DNA of 64,000 nucleotides from Karstenula rhodostoma CBS 690.94 (lineage: Eukaryota; Ascomycota; Dothideomycetes; Pleosporales; Didymosphaeriaceae), in contig MU001499.1 in the NCBI GenBank assembly GCA_010093485.1, forward strand, positions 372,001 to 436,000, written 5' to 3'. Every line of letters begins with the position of its first letter. The first letter of the stretch is position 1. Position numbers and translations under genes: made by a program. Below the pieces are notes generated by a model, which worked only from the letters and a program-made list of their open reading frames with translations, did no database searches and was not told the origin of the DNA. Below, piece by piece: positions 54,604 through 64,000 of this stretch.

Positions 54604-56117
54604 CTATCGCTTCCGTCCAAAGCGGCCTTTACCGCCATTTCCCCCTTTGCCCTTGATCTTGAGCCTCTGGTAATTCGCGTGTGCCCACGGCTTGATCTTA
54701 CGTGCAGCTGCCTTGAGCGTTCCTTCTTTGCCCTTTTTGTCGTCTGTTGCCTGCGCCGTCGACGCGGCCTTAGGTCTGGGTTGCTGCGTCTTGTTCTTTT
54801 TCGTGCTGTGGGACGCATCGCTTGCGTAGTCTGACCCATCGTCATCATCGATATCAGATAACGTAGGTTCGGTGAGGGTGTTGAGAGAGTCGATCTGAGT
54901 TTCTGCAACCTTGGTCTCGTCGTCGGACTCGTCAGGCTGCATCTCAGGTTGAGGTTTTGATTTGATGAAGTTGGGTCGCACTGAATGAGAGTCAGCAATA
55001 GAAAAGCAAACATACAGAAGGACGTACTGATGACACGTCTCGTCTGCCTCTTAAGACCCCTCTTCTTCCATATCCTCTTAGGTTGCCCATCTGGGCCCAG
55101 TCCATTATCTTGTTCGTCCTCATCCTCACTCTCCAGACCGCGATCGGGACCCAAAGGCATTGCGGCCTGGCTGTCCTCCACTTGGATCTCTGGCATCTTA
55201 ACTCTCTTGGGTGCTGGCATGCCTTCTGCCTCCATCTCGAGCTCGCGCATAATGTCCGCTTCTTCGTCATAACGGTTTTCCTCCTCTTGCTTCATCGCTT
55301 GGATTCTTGCACTCAGGCTTCGGCCAAACGGTCTCCGCGCCCAGGGGCCAGGTCGGGGTGCAGCCTCATCATCCTCGTCGATCTTCGTGAGAGGGTTGTA
55401 TCTTCGAAGAAACGCCGGTGTAGCAAGACCCCTCGAACTGGGGGTCGTCGCATCTGCCAGCTTCCTCTTGCTCGGTGTAACTGCCAGGAAAGAGTCGAGC
55501 AAGAACCTCTTGCTCGTTGACTGCGGTGTCTTCTCTCCTCGCAGCCTTGACTCAAGTGATGTCTCGCCATCTTTCCTACTCGGGGTCTGCACAATGTTCA
55601 ACTCCACATCAACTAGTGCGCCTCTCCTACTGGGTGTTTCAGCGGGCAAAAGGTCGAAGAGTCCTATGGCGATGCCGTCGCGTTGCGGGGTGGGGCCGAT
55701 GAATGCAGGCCCTTCAGGCGAAAGGAGTTGATTCGGTGATGTTATTTCTTCCTCCGCAACGCCGCTATCCTCGCGCTTCCTCTTCGGGGTGGTTTCCGTG
55801 AATAATCTCGTTGCTTTCGTCGTTCGGTCGATGTTGCGGGTAACGCGCTGTTTCTCGGCTCTCCTTGAGGGTGTTGCGGGGGCGACTTTGACAGCAAGCT
55901 CCTTCCTGAGACTTTCGTAATCTTTGTATTTCTGTGCTGCGCGCTGTCAGTATCGAGGGAAGCCAGACGCTCGCGTGTGCATACAGATTACCGCGTCAGC
56001 CGTGATGTCGTCGCGTCCTGGTTTACGTCCTTCATTTTTAGTGCTGAACTTGCGCTCCCAGAGCTTCAGATCGATTCGGAGCGCATTGCAGCGCTCTTCT
56101 TGTTCGGTGATGTTCAT
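54604..56117 (-). CDS. SLD2: DNA replication regulator Sld2 (Drc1)
   Basis: Exons 56117-55992, 55931-55028 and 54980-54604 give 468 residues. The N-terminus has the Sld2/RecQ4 homology: CNALRIDLKLWERKFSTKNE, GRKPGRDDITADA-KYKDYES, LRKELAVK. The body is disordered and carries many CDK sites of the form S/T-P-x-(K/R): TPSRRAEK, TPKRKRED, TPSRRGALV, TPSRKDGE, TPSKRKLAD. The C-terminus reads HANYQRLKIKGKGGNGGKGR, ending FGRKR, as in other fungal Sld2 proteins. CDK-phosphorylated Sld2 binds Dpb11 together with Sld3 and pol epsilon to fire origins. Pol epsilon subunit DPB2 is encoded in the same window. Confidence 0.9.
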
Positions 56118-56419
56118 GGCGGGAAGTGGTTGTGAGTGGAATGGCACCAGACGGGAGGATCACTTTATGGATTTGAAGATCGCGGAGACGCGCCGAGATA
56201 CGCGCACGGCACGCGAGCACGAGCCACCTCGAGCAGGGGTCTTCAGCCTCACAAAATCAGTCACATTGCCCTCGAGTTTATTGGACACATGAATCAACCT
56301 GTATTCTCGGACGTGCACTACTGGCATGCGGCATATATTACAGGTACTATTCACAAACTCCCGCTGGAGCTCGACTTCCTGCGATGATGCTAACCGAAAC
56401 CCAAAACGAAAAAAGAAAC
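56118..56419. other. SLD2 upstream region
   Basis: 302 bp between the SLD2 start and the LPD1 stop. Positions 56190-56220 hold three ACGCG cores (ACGCGCC, ACGCGCA, ACGCGAG), MluI-box-like but none exact. Confidence 0.35.
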
Positions 56420-58105
56420 CTAGTAGTGAACAGCTTTGTCATACGTCGCCATAGCAGCCTCCTTGAACGCTTCTGAAAGAGTCGGGTGGGCGTGTGATGT
56501 CCGTGCAACGTCTGCGAGGATTGTTAGAACTGATTTCAGTGTACAAACAGTGGTTCATTGACTTACCCTCGGAGCTGGCACCGTACTCGAGCGCAAGGAC
56601 ACCCTCGGCAATCATCTCACCGGCATTGGGGCCGATGATGTGGATGCCCAATATCCGGTCAGTCTCGGCGTCAGAGAGCATCTTGACGAAACCCTCAGTG
56701 TCGAGGTTGGTCTTGGCTCTTGAGTTGGCGGAGAAGGGGAACTGTCCGACGTTGTACTTGACATTAGCAGCCGCGAGCTCCTGCTCGTTCTGGCCGACCC
56801 AGGCGACTTCGGGGTGAGTGTACATGACGGAGGGGATAGCGCCGTAGTTGACGTGGCCGTAGCCCTTGGTGATGTACTCGACAACGGCAACGGACTCCTC
56901 CTCAGCCTTGTGGGCCAACATAGGTCCGAAAGTAACGTCGCCAATGGCACGGATGTGCGGGATCTTGGTTCGGTATTCCTGGTCAATGATCAGGCGGCCA
57001 CGCTCGTCGACCTCAAGACCGATGTTCTCAAGACCAAGGCCGTTGGTGTAGGGGCGACGACCAATGGCAACGAGGCACACATCGGCATCCAAAGTCTCCT
57101 CCTTACCACCCTTAGCAGCCTCAACGGTGACCTTGACACCCTCGCCGTCAGCATCACCAGAGACGACCTTGGTGTTGAGCTTGAACTTCAGGCCCTGCTT
57201 CTGGAGTAGCTTCTGGGCCTGCTTTGCGACGTCCTTGTCCATGCCGGGGCCACCAATCTGGCCCAGGTACTCGACGACAGTGACCTCGGAGCCAAGACGA
57301 GACCACACAGAGGCCATCTCGAGACCGATGATACCTCCACCGATGACGGTCAGCTTCTTGGGAACCTCCTCCAGAGCGATGGCACCAGTGCTCGTAATGA
57401 CCTTCTTCTCGTCGATGGTCAGGCCGGGGAAGGGCGTAGCCTCAGATCCAGTCGCGATGAGGATGTTCTTGCCGCGCACGGTGGTCTCGCCCCCCTCGAC
57501 GAGGTTGACCGCAACAGTGTGCTCGTCCTGGAAAGCACCGGCGCCCTTGATGTATTCAACGTTGTTCTTCTTGAACAGGAATTCAATACCCTTGGTCAGA
57601 CCCGAGACAGACGTTTCCTTCGCCTTCATCATCGCTCCGAGGTTGAGCTTGACATCGCCGACCTCGATACCGCGGTTCTTGGTGTCGTGCAGGATCTGGT
57701 GGTAGAGATGCGAGTTGTTGAGGAGGGATTTTGAGGGAATGCAGCCGACGTTCAAGCAAGTTCCGCCGAGGGCGCCGCGCTTCTCGATACACGCAACCTG
57801 GCAGATATTAGTCCCGATCGTGTATTCATGCGATCGTGTTCGCGCACCTTCAATCCGGACTGGCCGGCCTTGATCGCCGCAACATATCCCGCAACGCCGC
57901 CACCGATGATAACGAGGTCCTTCTCCTCTATCTCCAGTTAGCACCCAACCATCGGCATGGCGCAAAGACATGTTCACTCACCAGCTTCCGAGGCATATCC
58001 CCTCCTTAACCGGCCCTGGAAGTAGATGCTCGGGGCGCAGAAGGTGCTCTGGGTGACGGGGCGCGCTGCCCTTGGCACGGCGCGGGAAGCGACTGCGCGG
58101 AACAT
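56420..58105 (-). CDS. LPD1: Dihydrolipoyl dehydrogenase, mitochondrial
   Basis: Exons 58105-57982, 57927-57848, 57797-56567 and 56511-56420 give 508 residues. Residues 1-40 are a mitochondrial presequence ([20 protein letters not shown]). FAD Rossmann motif [20 protein letters not shown]; redox disulphide [16 protein letters not shown] Rossmann motif [20 protein letters not shown]; second FAD motif [19 protein letters not shown]; interface domain [17 protein letters not shown], and the catalytic His-Glu block [15 protein letters not shown] in the last exon. It is the E3 of pyruvate, oxoglutarate and branched-chain dehydrogenases and of glycine cleavage. All intron phases agree; length is typical. 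Confidence 0.97.
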
Positions 58106-58436
58106 GATGGCGGAGGAAGATGAGAGGCCCAAGGGTCGGAAAAGCCGTGAGCAGTACGGCTGGAGGATGGGGCGGTTGCAATGGGCGCGAGTGGATTGGT
58201 GATGGGGTTGTTGAGCTTTGAGGTGCAAGCGCTACTTTTCTCGCCAGTTCCCGGCTAGGAGCACTGACATGGAGCTTTGCGGCTAGGAGCGGTGGCGCTA
58301 ATTCGCCGCAACAAACATCAATCAGCAGCCCGAGGTCTCGCGCAGTGCACCAATATTGCCCGGAGGCGAAAAGAGTCACACATGAACTATTAATCGTCAC
58401 TTGCTAGCTACAAAACGACTCTACTAAGATAGCCAT
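58106..58436. other. LPD1 upstream region
   Basis: 331 bp between LPD1 and the next gene on the same strand. No box recognised. Confidence 0.4.
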
Positions 58437-59401
58437 CTACAAATCTTCGTCCAGTGGCTGATCTGTGTATGCGGGAGCTTGCACTGCAGCAGTTTCTTGC
58501 TGTCGCCGCTGGGCTTCCAAATCAGCAGCCCAGAGCGCAGAGCTGACAGCTGCAGTCAATAAGAAGAACATGCTCAGCCCTGGGACGAGCTGCAGGAAGA
58601 GGTAAACGGTGCCGTACCTGCGAGGGAAGGTTAGTATCGGGCCGGAAGCGGACTCCGAAAGCGGACTCACCAAGTGTACTGCCACACCCTCCGTCTAGCA
58701 TACGCGTTTCGCTGCTTCTTGTTGAAATCGAGCAACTTGAAGTATCTCCAGTGTTGCAGTGGTCCAGCACGATATCCGGTAAGTAGCAAGAATATCGGCA
58801 CGCCAACATACGGCACGAAGTTGAGCGGCAGCAGAATCACAAATTCTGCAATCTGCCGGAACGAGAACGGCGCGTATACAGAAGACTTGGTCGGCTTGCC
58901 GAGTCGTTGTACAGGATCGTTCAATGAGTCGTCGGAAACGGGTCGGAACTGACGGACCAGATCGTCATAACCTTTGTGGACGAGAACAGCGTCGAAGATG
59001 TCCACCTGGGCCTCGTCCACCAGCCATGCCTCGAATAGTAACGCCGTGACCGCTGCTGATTCTCCCAGCGTCAGAAACGTTCCGTTCACCCAAGCGCTGC
59101 CTTTTTTCTGGAAGAGGGCGAGGAATGCGACTTGCGGCAGGTATGCCCAGATGAAGAGGTTCGCGATGACGAACGCGCTCAGTAGCACTGCTGGCAGGAG
59201 ACGTCTGCGCGCGAGGGGGTATAGGAACGGGTGGCCGATGAAGTATGCGACTCCCTGCTGCCTGTTAGAGTCACTTCTTTTGATTGCGTCGTGGGCAAAG
59301 TATACCTTGATTTGGTACGAACTGGTGACCACATTCTCCCAGGTCGGTCGTACAATCACCCGCTTCACGTTCTCGATCAGACCCGCTTGCGACTGCGGCA
59401 T
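58437..59401 (-). CDS. EI24-like multi-pass membrane protein
   Basis: Exons 59401-59306, 59254-58671 and 58617-58437 give 286 residues. The first intron (51 bp, GTATAC...CAGCAG) is a multiple of three and open, so its retention would add 17 residues; I remove it because SYQIK-GVAYFIGHPFLYPLA reads like other fungal members. Membrane segments: LLPAVLLSAFVIANLFIWAY, VALLFEAWL-adjacent region, FVILLPLNFVPYVGVPIFLL and YLFLQLVPGLSMFFLLTAAV. The loop GPLQHWRYFKLLDFNKKQRN resembles the EI24/Rrt8-Lds family found on ER, lipid droplets or spore walls. Function in this organism is unknown. Confidence 0.75.
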
Positions 59402-59780
59402 GTTGAAGAGTGCGTGCGTGTAGAGGTGTGTAGGCTGCAGCTATCCAGATGCATCAACCAGCATCGCCTCGAATATGACGCCATTAGCGTGGGAGCTCGG
59501 GCCTACGTGACCATCCATCCCACGCCGCGGAAGGCGCTACCACTGCGCCGCCCATTTCCGACGGAGAGCGTGGACGCAGCTGGCTATTCACCATGATGAA
59601 GCTTGTAATTCCAAAACCATTTGATGTAGGCTAGAAAGGGCGCAGAATCCCCTTCCAAGTCGTTTCTAGCTCCACGCCCAGGGTCCAGAACCGGATACAC
59701 ATTACAACGCGAGTTTAGTCAGGATACCTTCAAATCCAACACATCACATACACAATTATCGTTCCTCTTCCACGATTACT
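59402..59780. promoter_or_regulatory. Divergent promoter
   Basis: 379 bp between the EI24-like gene and the ammonia-lyase-like gene. No recognised element. Confidence 0.35.
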
Positions 59781-60925
59781 ATGTTCCTCAACCCCTCCGC
59801 CACATCCTGGACCTACACCGGCCCACCCCCCTCCCTATCCGTCCTCCCCTTCCACCGCCGCCTCCCAGACTACAACACCACGCCGCTTCACCCCCTCCCA
59901 TCCCTCGCCCAAGCGCTCGGCCTTGCCCATGTCCTCGTGAAAGACGAAAGCAACCGCTTCGGCCTCCCAGCCTTCAAGATCCTCGGCGCCTCATGGGCAA
60001 CGTTCAAAGCCGTGGCCGCAAAATGCGACGTCCCTCTGGACGAAGGCGTAGGCGTGGAAGAGCTCGGAGCCGCTGCGAGGAAGGCTGGGGTGCGGATAGT
60101 AACGTGTACGGCAGGGAATTGGGGGCGGGCTGTTGCAAGGATGGGGAGGTATATGCAGATAGTCGTGACGGTGTTTGTGCCGAGTGCCATGGACGAGAGC
60201 ACGCAGGAGAAGATTCGAAGCGAGGGCGTGAAGGTAGAGGTCGTAGATGGGGATTACGACGCTACTGTTCTTACGGCGAGGAGGGAGGCGGAGGGGGCGG
60301 GGAGTATTCTCATGATGGACACGGGGTGGGAGGGGTATGAGGAGATTCCGCAGGTACGTGAGAGGTTGTCGAGGAGATCTGTGAATGTTTACTAAATGTG
60401 GGGAAGTGGGTTGTAGAAGGCTATTCTACGATGCTCACCGAGACGGACGAACAGTTGCGAGATCTTGGTGTGGGGCCGGTGACACACGCCATAGCGTCTG
60501 TGGGCGTTGGGTCTTGGGCGCAGGCTGTGGCGATGCACTATAAGTCGACCACACCATCTGCAGCTGTAATAGCAGTCGAGCCAGGCACGGCAGCTTGTCT
60601 AAAAACCAGCCTTGGGGCGGGAAAGATCACACCGATCACGACAGGGAAAAGCATCATGAACGGCATGAACTGCGGTACGGTGTCGTACACTGCGTGGGAG
60701 GTGCTACGTCACGGCGTGGATGCGTGTGTGGAGGTAACGGATGCGGAGGCGCATCATGATTTGCAGTATCTGCACAGCCAGGGCGTGAAGAACGGTCCTT
60801 GTGGAGCGGCGCCAGTGAGTGCGCTTCGGAGGTTGATAGAAGAGAAAAGGTTGGGGTTGGGAAGGGACTCGGTTGTTGTGCTGTTTAGCACCGAGGGAGC
60901 TCGCGAGTATCCTGTTCCTGCTTGA
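59781..60925 (+). CDS. PLP-dependent diaminopropionate ammonia-lyase-like enzyme
   Basis: Exons 59781-60353 and 60407-60925 are joined over a 53-bp intron (GTACGT, branch TACTAAA, GAAG) and give 363 residues. The PLP lysine lies in LPAFKILGASWATFKA; the Asn loop is CTAGNWGRAVARMGRYMQI; then FVPSAMDESTQEKIRSEGVK, MDTGWEGYEEIPQ-WVVEGYS, HAIASVGVGSWAQAVAMHYK and the glycine/serine phosphate loop (NGPCGAAPVSALRRLI). This is a fold-type II PLP enzyme; the order of motifs and GWEGYEEIP are those of 2,3-diaminopropionate ammonia-lyase, which makes pyruvate and ammonia. A threonine dehydratase-like activity is the alternative. Confidence 0.88.
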
Positions 60926-61275
60926 TGCTGGAATTCTGGTGACGCACAGGGAACCGAATCGATGTAAGAGTAGCAAGTCATGGACCTTTTGTCTTCAAAA
61001 TTCAATGTTGACTGTACTAAAATGAAACTACTGTGCATGACAGTGCTCGTCATAGGGCTGAGTACCGTACTTACAGTCAAACCGAGCAAGGCGAGGAAGA
61101 TTGCTCGGACGGTGAGATGGAGAACACAGACCGCTTACACCTGTCCGGTATCACATTTTTTAGCTTGGATCAAACCAACACTCCTAAACAGACATCGCCA
61201 AATGCTGTTCCCTTCTCCCCCTGTTCTCGCGACGCTAACCCGTACGAACAGTATGGGTATCCTGATGCTGGTGTG
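60926..61275. other. Intergenic 3' flanks
   Basis: 350 bp between convergent transcription units. A possible 67-codon secreted peptide on the plus strand (61022-61305) was considered and not accepted. Confidence 0.35.
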
Positions 61276-63455
61276 TCACAACGAGGACAGGTCAGCTTGC
61301 AATGATATATGGTCAGTAGCCATTCTAGTAGGTGTACGAACAGTATCCGCCTCTTCCGTGAAGATTCTCGCATAACCAGGCCTTTGAGAGTTGCGGGATG
61401 GTAAAAGGCTCCTTGGATCAGAGTCGTAGCTCAAGGCGCCATGTTCTGATTTCTGGACGTTGAACGAGTAGTACTCCGAACTTCGGACTTTCTGGAGCCA
61501 GGGTGTTAGAGAGTCGCTCTTGCTTGGCCTGGGTACTACGCGTTTTTGTCAAGGGTAAGGTATTGCGGACTCACTTGGCTCTTGCACAGCTTCTCGCACA
61601 GCCCAGGTTCTGTTTCGTCCTCACACAGTGTACGGTTGAGATAGCATACTCCATTCTGTGATGCTTGTGGCACGTTCGACCAAAAAGATGCGAGAGAGGC
61701 CTGAGATATAAACTCCATCTCTCGCTTCCATTGGTCCCGAGGAACAGCGTCCCATTGCATGGGTCCTTCTAATGTGAATCTTGCGAGCATATTAGGTAGC
61801 CCTTGGTAGTCGTAGAATGAGCCAGGGGTTGCTAACATGACGTTGTTGGTCGAAAGGTAGCCGATAAATGCTTTGAAGTCATTCGACTCGGGCCATATTG
61901 GGGCCACACTTTCTAACTGTGACTCAGACTTGTATAGGTTGGCACAAAGGCCAGTCTTAGTGTTGCAGTAAAAGACCTGCGAAGTGCAGCCGATCACGGT
62001 TGCTGGCTCATCTGGAACGTGGAGCGACTCAAACCCGAGCCCGAGTTCCTTAACAACTTCTTGTAGCCATTCTGGTGCATTGGTAGTCGCAGCAAACCAT
62101 GGGTCTTCGACCTTCTCACGGTATACCATATCGGTCGGATCAAGGAATAACAGCGAGATGATTGCGTCCGTTCGGTTTAATTCCGGAATATAGTTTGGCT
62201 CATCGCCACGAGGAATTGGTACATAGCTACACAGTATCATGTCAGATCTGCAACATTGGATTCTCACGAACACAGTGCCTCGTCACTCGCGAGGCTACTT
62301 TGTCAGTCCAACATGAGCACCGCTATAGCTAAGGACTTGGCCTGGGTCATACTCGAATCATAGAAGTATAATCGAGAAGTCGCGATAATAAAGACCGTGC
62401 TCACCAGGTTCTGTAATGCAAAGGAATTGAACTCAAAGTTAAGTGACTCAGTGTGTCAAATTGATCCTTCAATGGTACCTGAAACACCCCCCAGTTCATA
62501 GCGTCATCTGTAGTGTTCGTGATAGTGTTTTTGCGTGAGTAACTGTAGCGCATGTATCGTTTCGATGGATCCGTTGTATTGGTTTAAAGTAGTTTGTGTC
62601 CACGTGAGATCAAAGGTGCGCAATGTTGCTTCAGGCGGATTCTAAATATTGGTTCTGCGTTCATGCCAAGGTCTTCCCAGCTATCAAGCTCGCCAGAATC
62701 TAACTCAAGGTTGTCAAATGCACTCTGACATATTTTTGTATCGAATGGACAACTCGCGTTGCTATTTATACCGTAAGAAAGCTTTGGCTTTGAGTACAAC
62801 TAGCAGCTTGACTGTGATGTTTGATGACCTTGGTAACATTCTATAGCATAATTCAGATAGTCCAAATACTTTTTCCTACGATACCTCGTACTCTTGGATG
62901 ATGATTCATCCATTTCTTGTGTCAAGGGCGTCCCACATTCTGGCCCGCGAAGTAACACTTCATTAGACTGGTTTGCCGTGACCTGTGAAGAGAATATGGC
63001 TGTGAGTATATGTCAACCACGACCGAGCTATCTTTGGACACTACGAGACCAACCCGCGACTGCAAAGCTTGCCGAAATCAGAGATGCAAGTATCTATATA
63101 GGTAAGAGACGAAAAATAACTTTTGAGTGCGGTTTCTCCACGCAATCATTAATTTGAACCTCTCTTCTGCAACTTGCGGAGCCGTTATTGAGTTTCGTAG
63201 TATCGCTTGATGTTGGTGATAGACCCCATCAGATTGAGACTCGGAAGAGAGGTATTTGTGTAGAAGGAAACGCGAAATCGTCCAAAAGCTTTGCCCGGCG
63301 ATGCTCACATAGAGGGCCAGAAAGGCAATCAAGAAGTTGCCAGCTTGGCAGTCCAGTGTCAATGGGGCACCGTATGTGGAAACCTTCGCACGGTTTATCC
63401 AAAATCCTGTATAGATCTGATCATCGAAAGACTGAGGCTGGGAGGCATTACTCAT
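61276..63455 (-). pseudogene. Decayed multi-exon fungal membrane-protein gene
   Basis: Pieces in order of the usual family layout: start MSNASQPQSFDDQIYTGFWI at 63455, a membrane helix (FLIAFLALYVSIAGQSFWTI) and YHQHQAILRNSITAPQVAEE; a second helix (LASLISASFAVAGW) in another frame; then NEVLLRGPECGTPL, NASCPFDTKICQSAFDNLEL, DSGELDSWEDLGMNAEP and DDAMNWGVFQVPL; YVPIPRGDEPNYIPELNRTD, SLLFLDPTDMVYREKVEDPW; and a last exon 61491-61276 ending MATDHISLQADLSSL. In-frame TAG (after QTSQSSC) and TAA (after RGHKLL) interrupt otherwise open, homologous-looking sequence, and one frameshift lies near 63080. The stops could arise from CAG and CAA by C-to-T change, as RIP would cause. The family is a common fungal one with Cys-rich extracellular domains and no known function. 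The intact-looking stretch 62237-61575 may still be transcribed. Confidence 0.6.
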
Positions 63456-64000
63456 CTTGATGAGCCTTCTCAATGAACAATGTAAAAGCGCGGATTCGCT
63501 GTTGATGCGAGATCGGGTCCAGGCTGTGGATTTAAACATGGGTAGGGGCAGCCCCCGCAGTCATGTGGCGTACTGCATCAGGTTCAAAGTTTTGCGCCCC
63601 ATTGTGTAGCATATATAGCGATACAGCAGGCAGCCCCAATTAACTCGCCGTCTCCAAGGCTGCTATATCCTCTCTCTGCGCTGAGCTTTGGGTGTAGTAG
63701 CTGTACTTGTGAGGTTACTATTGTTCTTGACACAGGTGGTGCGCCACGAAAGACCAAGGTAATAACGCGAATTATGGTGGGACAAGTGTCAATGTGGGGG
63801 CATAGGCACGGGGTTCGGAAATGAGTTGAGACTGAACAAGGGCCAGAGGGTAATTTATTGGTTGTCGGAACGTGGAAGCGGCTGGCCGCTGAACTAAGCG
63901 ACATTCGTGCAGCCCGCGACACTACAGGCTGGTAATAGGTTACTCGCGCTGCCAAAGCATGTATTTAGTTTCGCAACGATGTGGTCAAGTGGGTGCGTGT
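63456..64000. other. Right edge, no supported gene
   Basis: The open frame 63584-63955 (minus) begins at TTG and has no recognisable feature. Nothing else seen. Confidence 0.35.

Noticed and set aside
61022..61305. Possible two-exon secreted peptide (hydrophobic start MKLLCMTVLVIGLSTVLTV, tail SPCSRDANPYEQYGYPDAGV).
   Set aside because: Its second exon overlaps the last exon of the better-supported minus-strand gene, the intron borders are weak, and no repeat or family supports it.
63584..63955. 123-codon minus-strand frame at the right edge.
   Set aside because: Starts at TTG, has no domain, and upstream context is not visible.
1..64000. CRISPR arrays, bacterial operons, rRNA genes.
   Set aside because: None seen; the gene structure is that of a fungal nuclear genome.

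Overview
The window is nuclear DNA of a filamentous ascomycete, most likely a dothideomycete. Its genes are broken by many short introns, mostly 45-85 bp with GT(A/G)(A/C)G donors and CTAAC/CTGAC branch sites. It carries fungal-specific families (Cip1, ascomycete laccase with a DSGV end, UstYa-like DUF3328, HSPA12-type Hsp70, 2EXR-like protein), and there are no operons. All intron boundaries below were placed by eye and checked for reading-frame continuity; no alignment was run.

Layout. 1-2.7 kb: two secreted polysaccharide-acting proteins on the minus strand (a GH2 glycosidase cut by the window edge, and a Cip1-like protein). 4-5.6 kb: two doubtful orphan coding stretches. 5.7-9.7 kb: a divergent pair, DNA polymerase epsilon subunit DPB2 and a NASP/Hif1/Sim3 histone chaperone, sharing a 233-bp promoter with a MluI cell-cycle box. 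11.7-17.5 kb: an accessory block with a single-pass membrane protein carrying repeated (D/S)G(G/T/A)FN motifs, a coiled-coil protein of unknown function, and a nine-exon Hsp70-like ATPase that contains the same motif. 17.8-22.3 kb: a His/Pro-rich hypothetical protein, a decayed VHL-beta/DPP-IV gene, a UstYa-like remnant, and a secreted protein built from RYxxPDGG(F/W) repeats. 22.8-31.2 kb: housekeeping genes (TFIIIC zinc-finger subunit, Msc2 zinc transporter, Alg1 mannosyltransferase) plus a 65-residue hypothetical protein. 33-36 kb: the spliceosomal DEAH helicase Prp2. 37.4-43 kb: two membrane microproteins, a 2EXR-like protein and RAD54, whose start codon is split by an intron. 43.8-48.4 kb: a laccase and an unknown secreted protein, with a structured inverted repeat between them. 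49.8-51 kb: two more membrane microproteins. 51.9-60.9 kb: dense housekeeping genes (mitochondrial uL11m, Rpn12, Sld2, dihydrolipoyl dehydrogenase, EI24-like membrane protein, diaminopropionate ammonia-lyase-like enzyme). 61.3-63.5 kb: a multi-exon membrane-protein pseudogene.

How genes may work together. DPB2, the NASP-like chaperone, SLD2 and RAD54 all serve chromosome replication or repair; two of their promoters carry ACGCGT boxes. Two accessory groups deserve attention. One is the DGGFN block at 11.7-17.5 kb, which has the look of a signalling or stress module. The other is the RYxxPDGG(F/W) repeat precursor beside a UstYa-like remnant, which resembles a decayed or minimal dikaritin-type RiPP locus. 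Both interpretations are inference.
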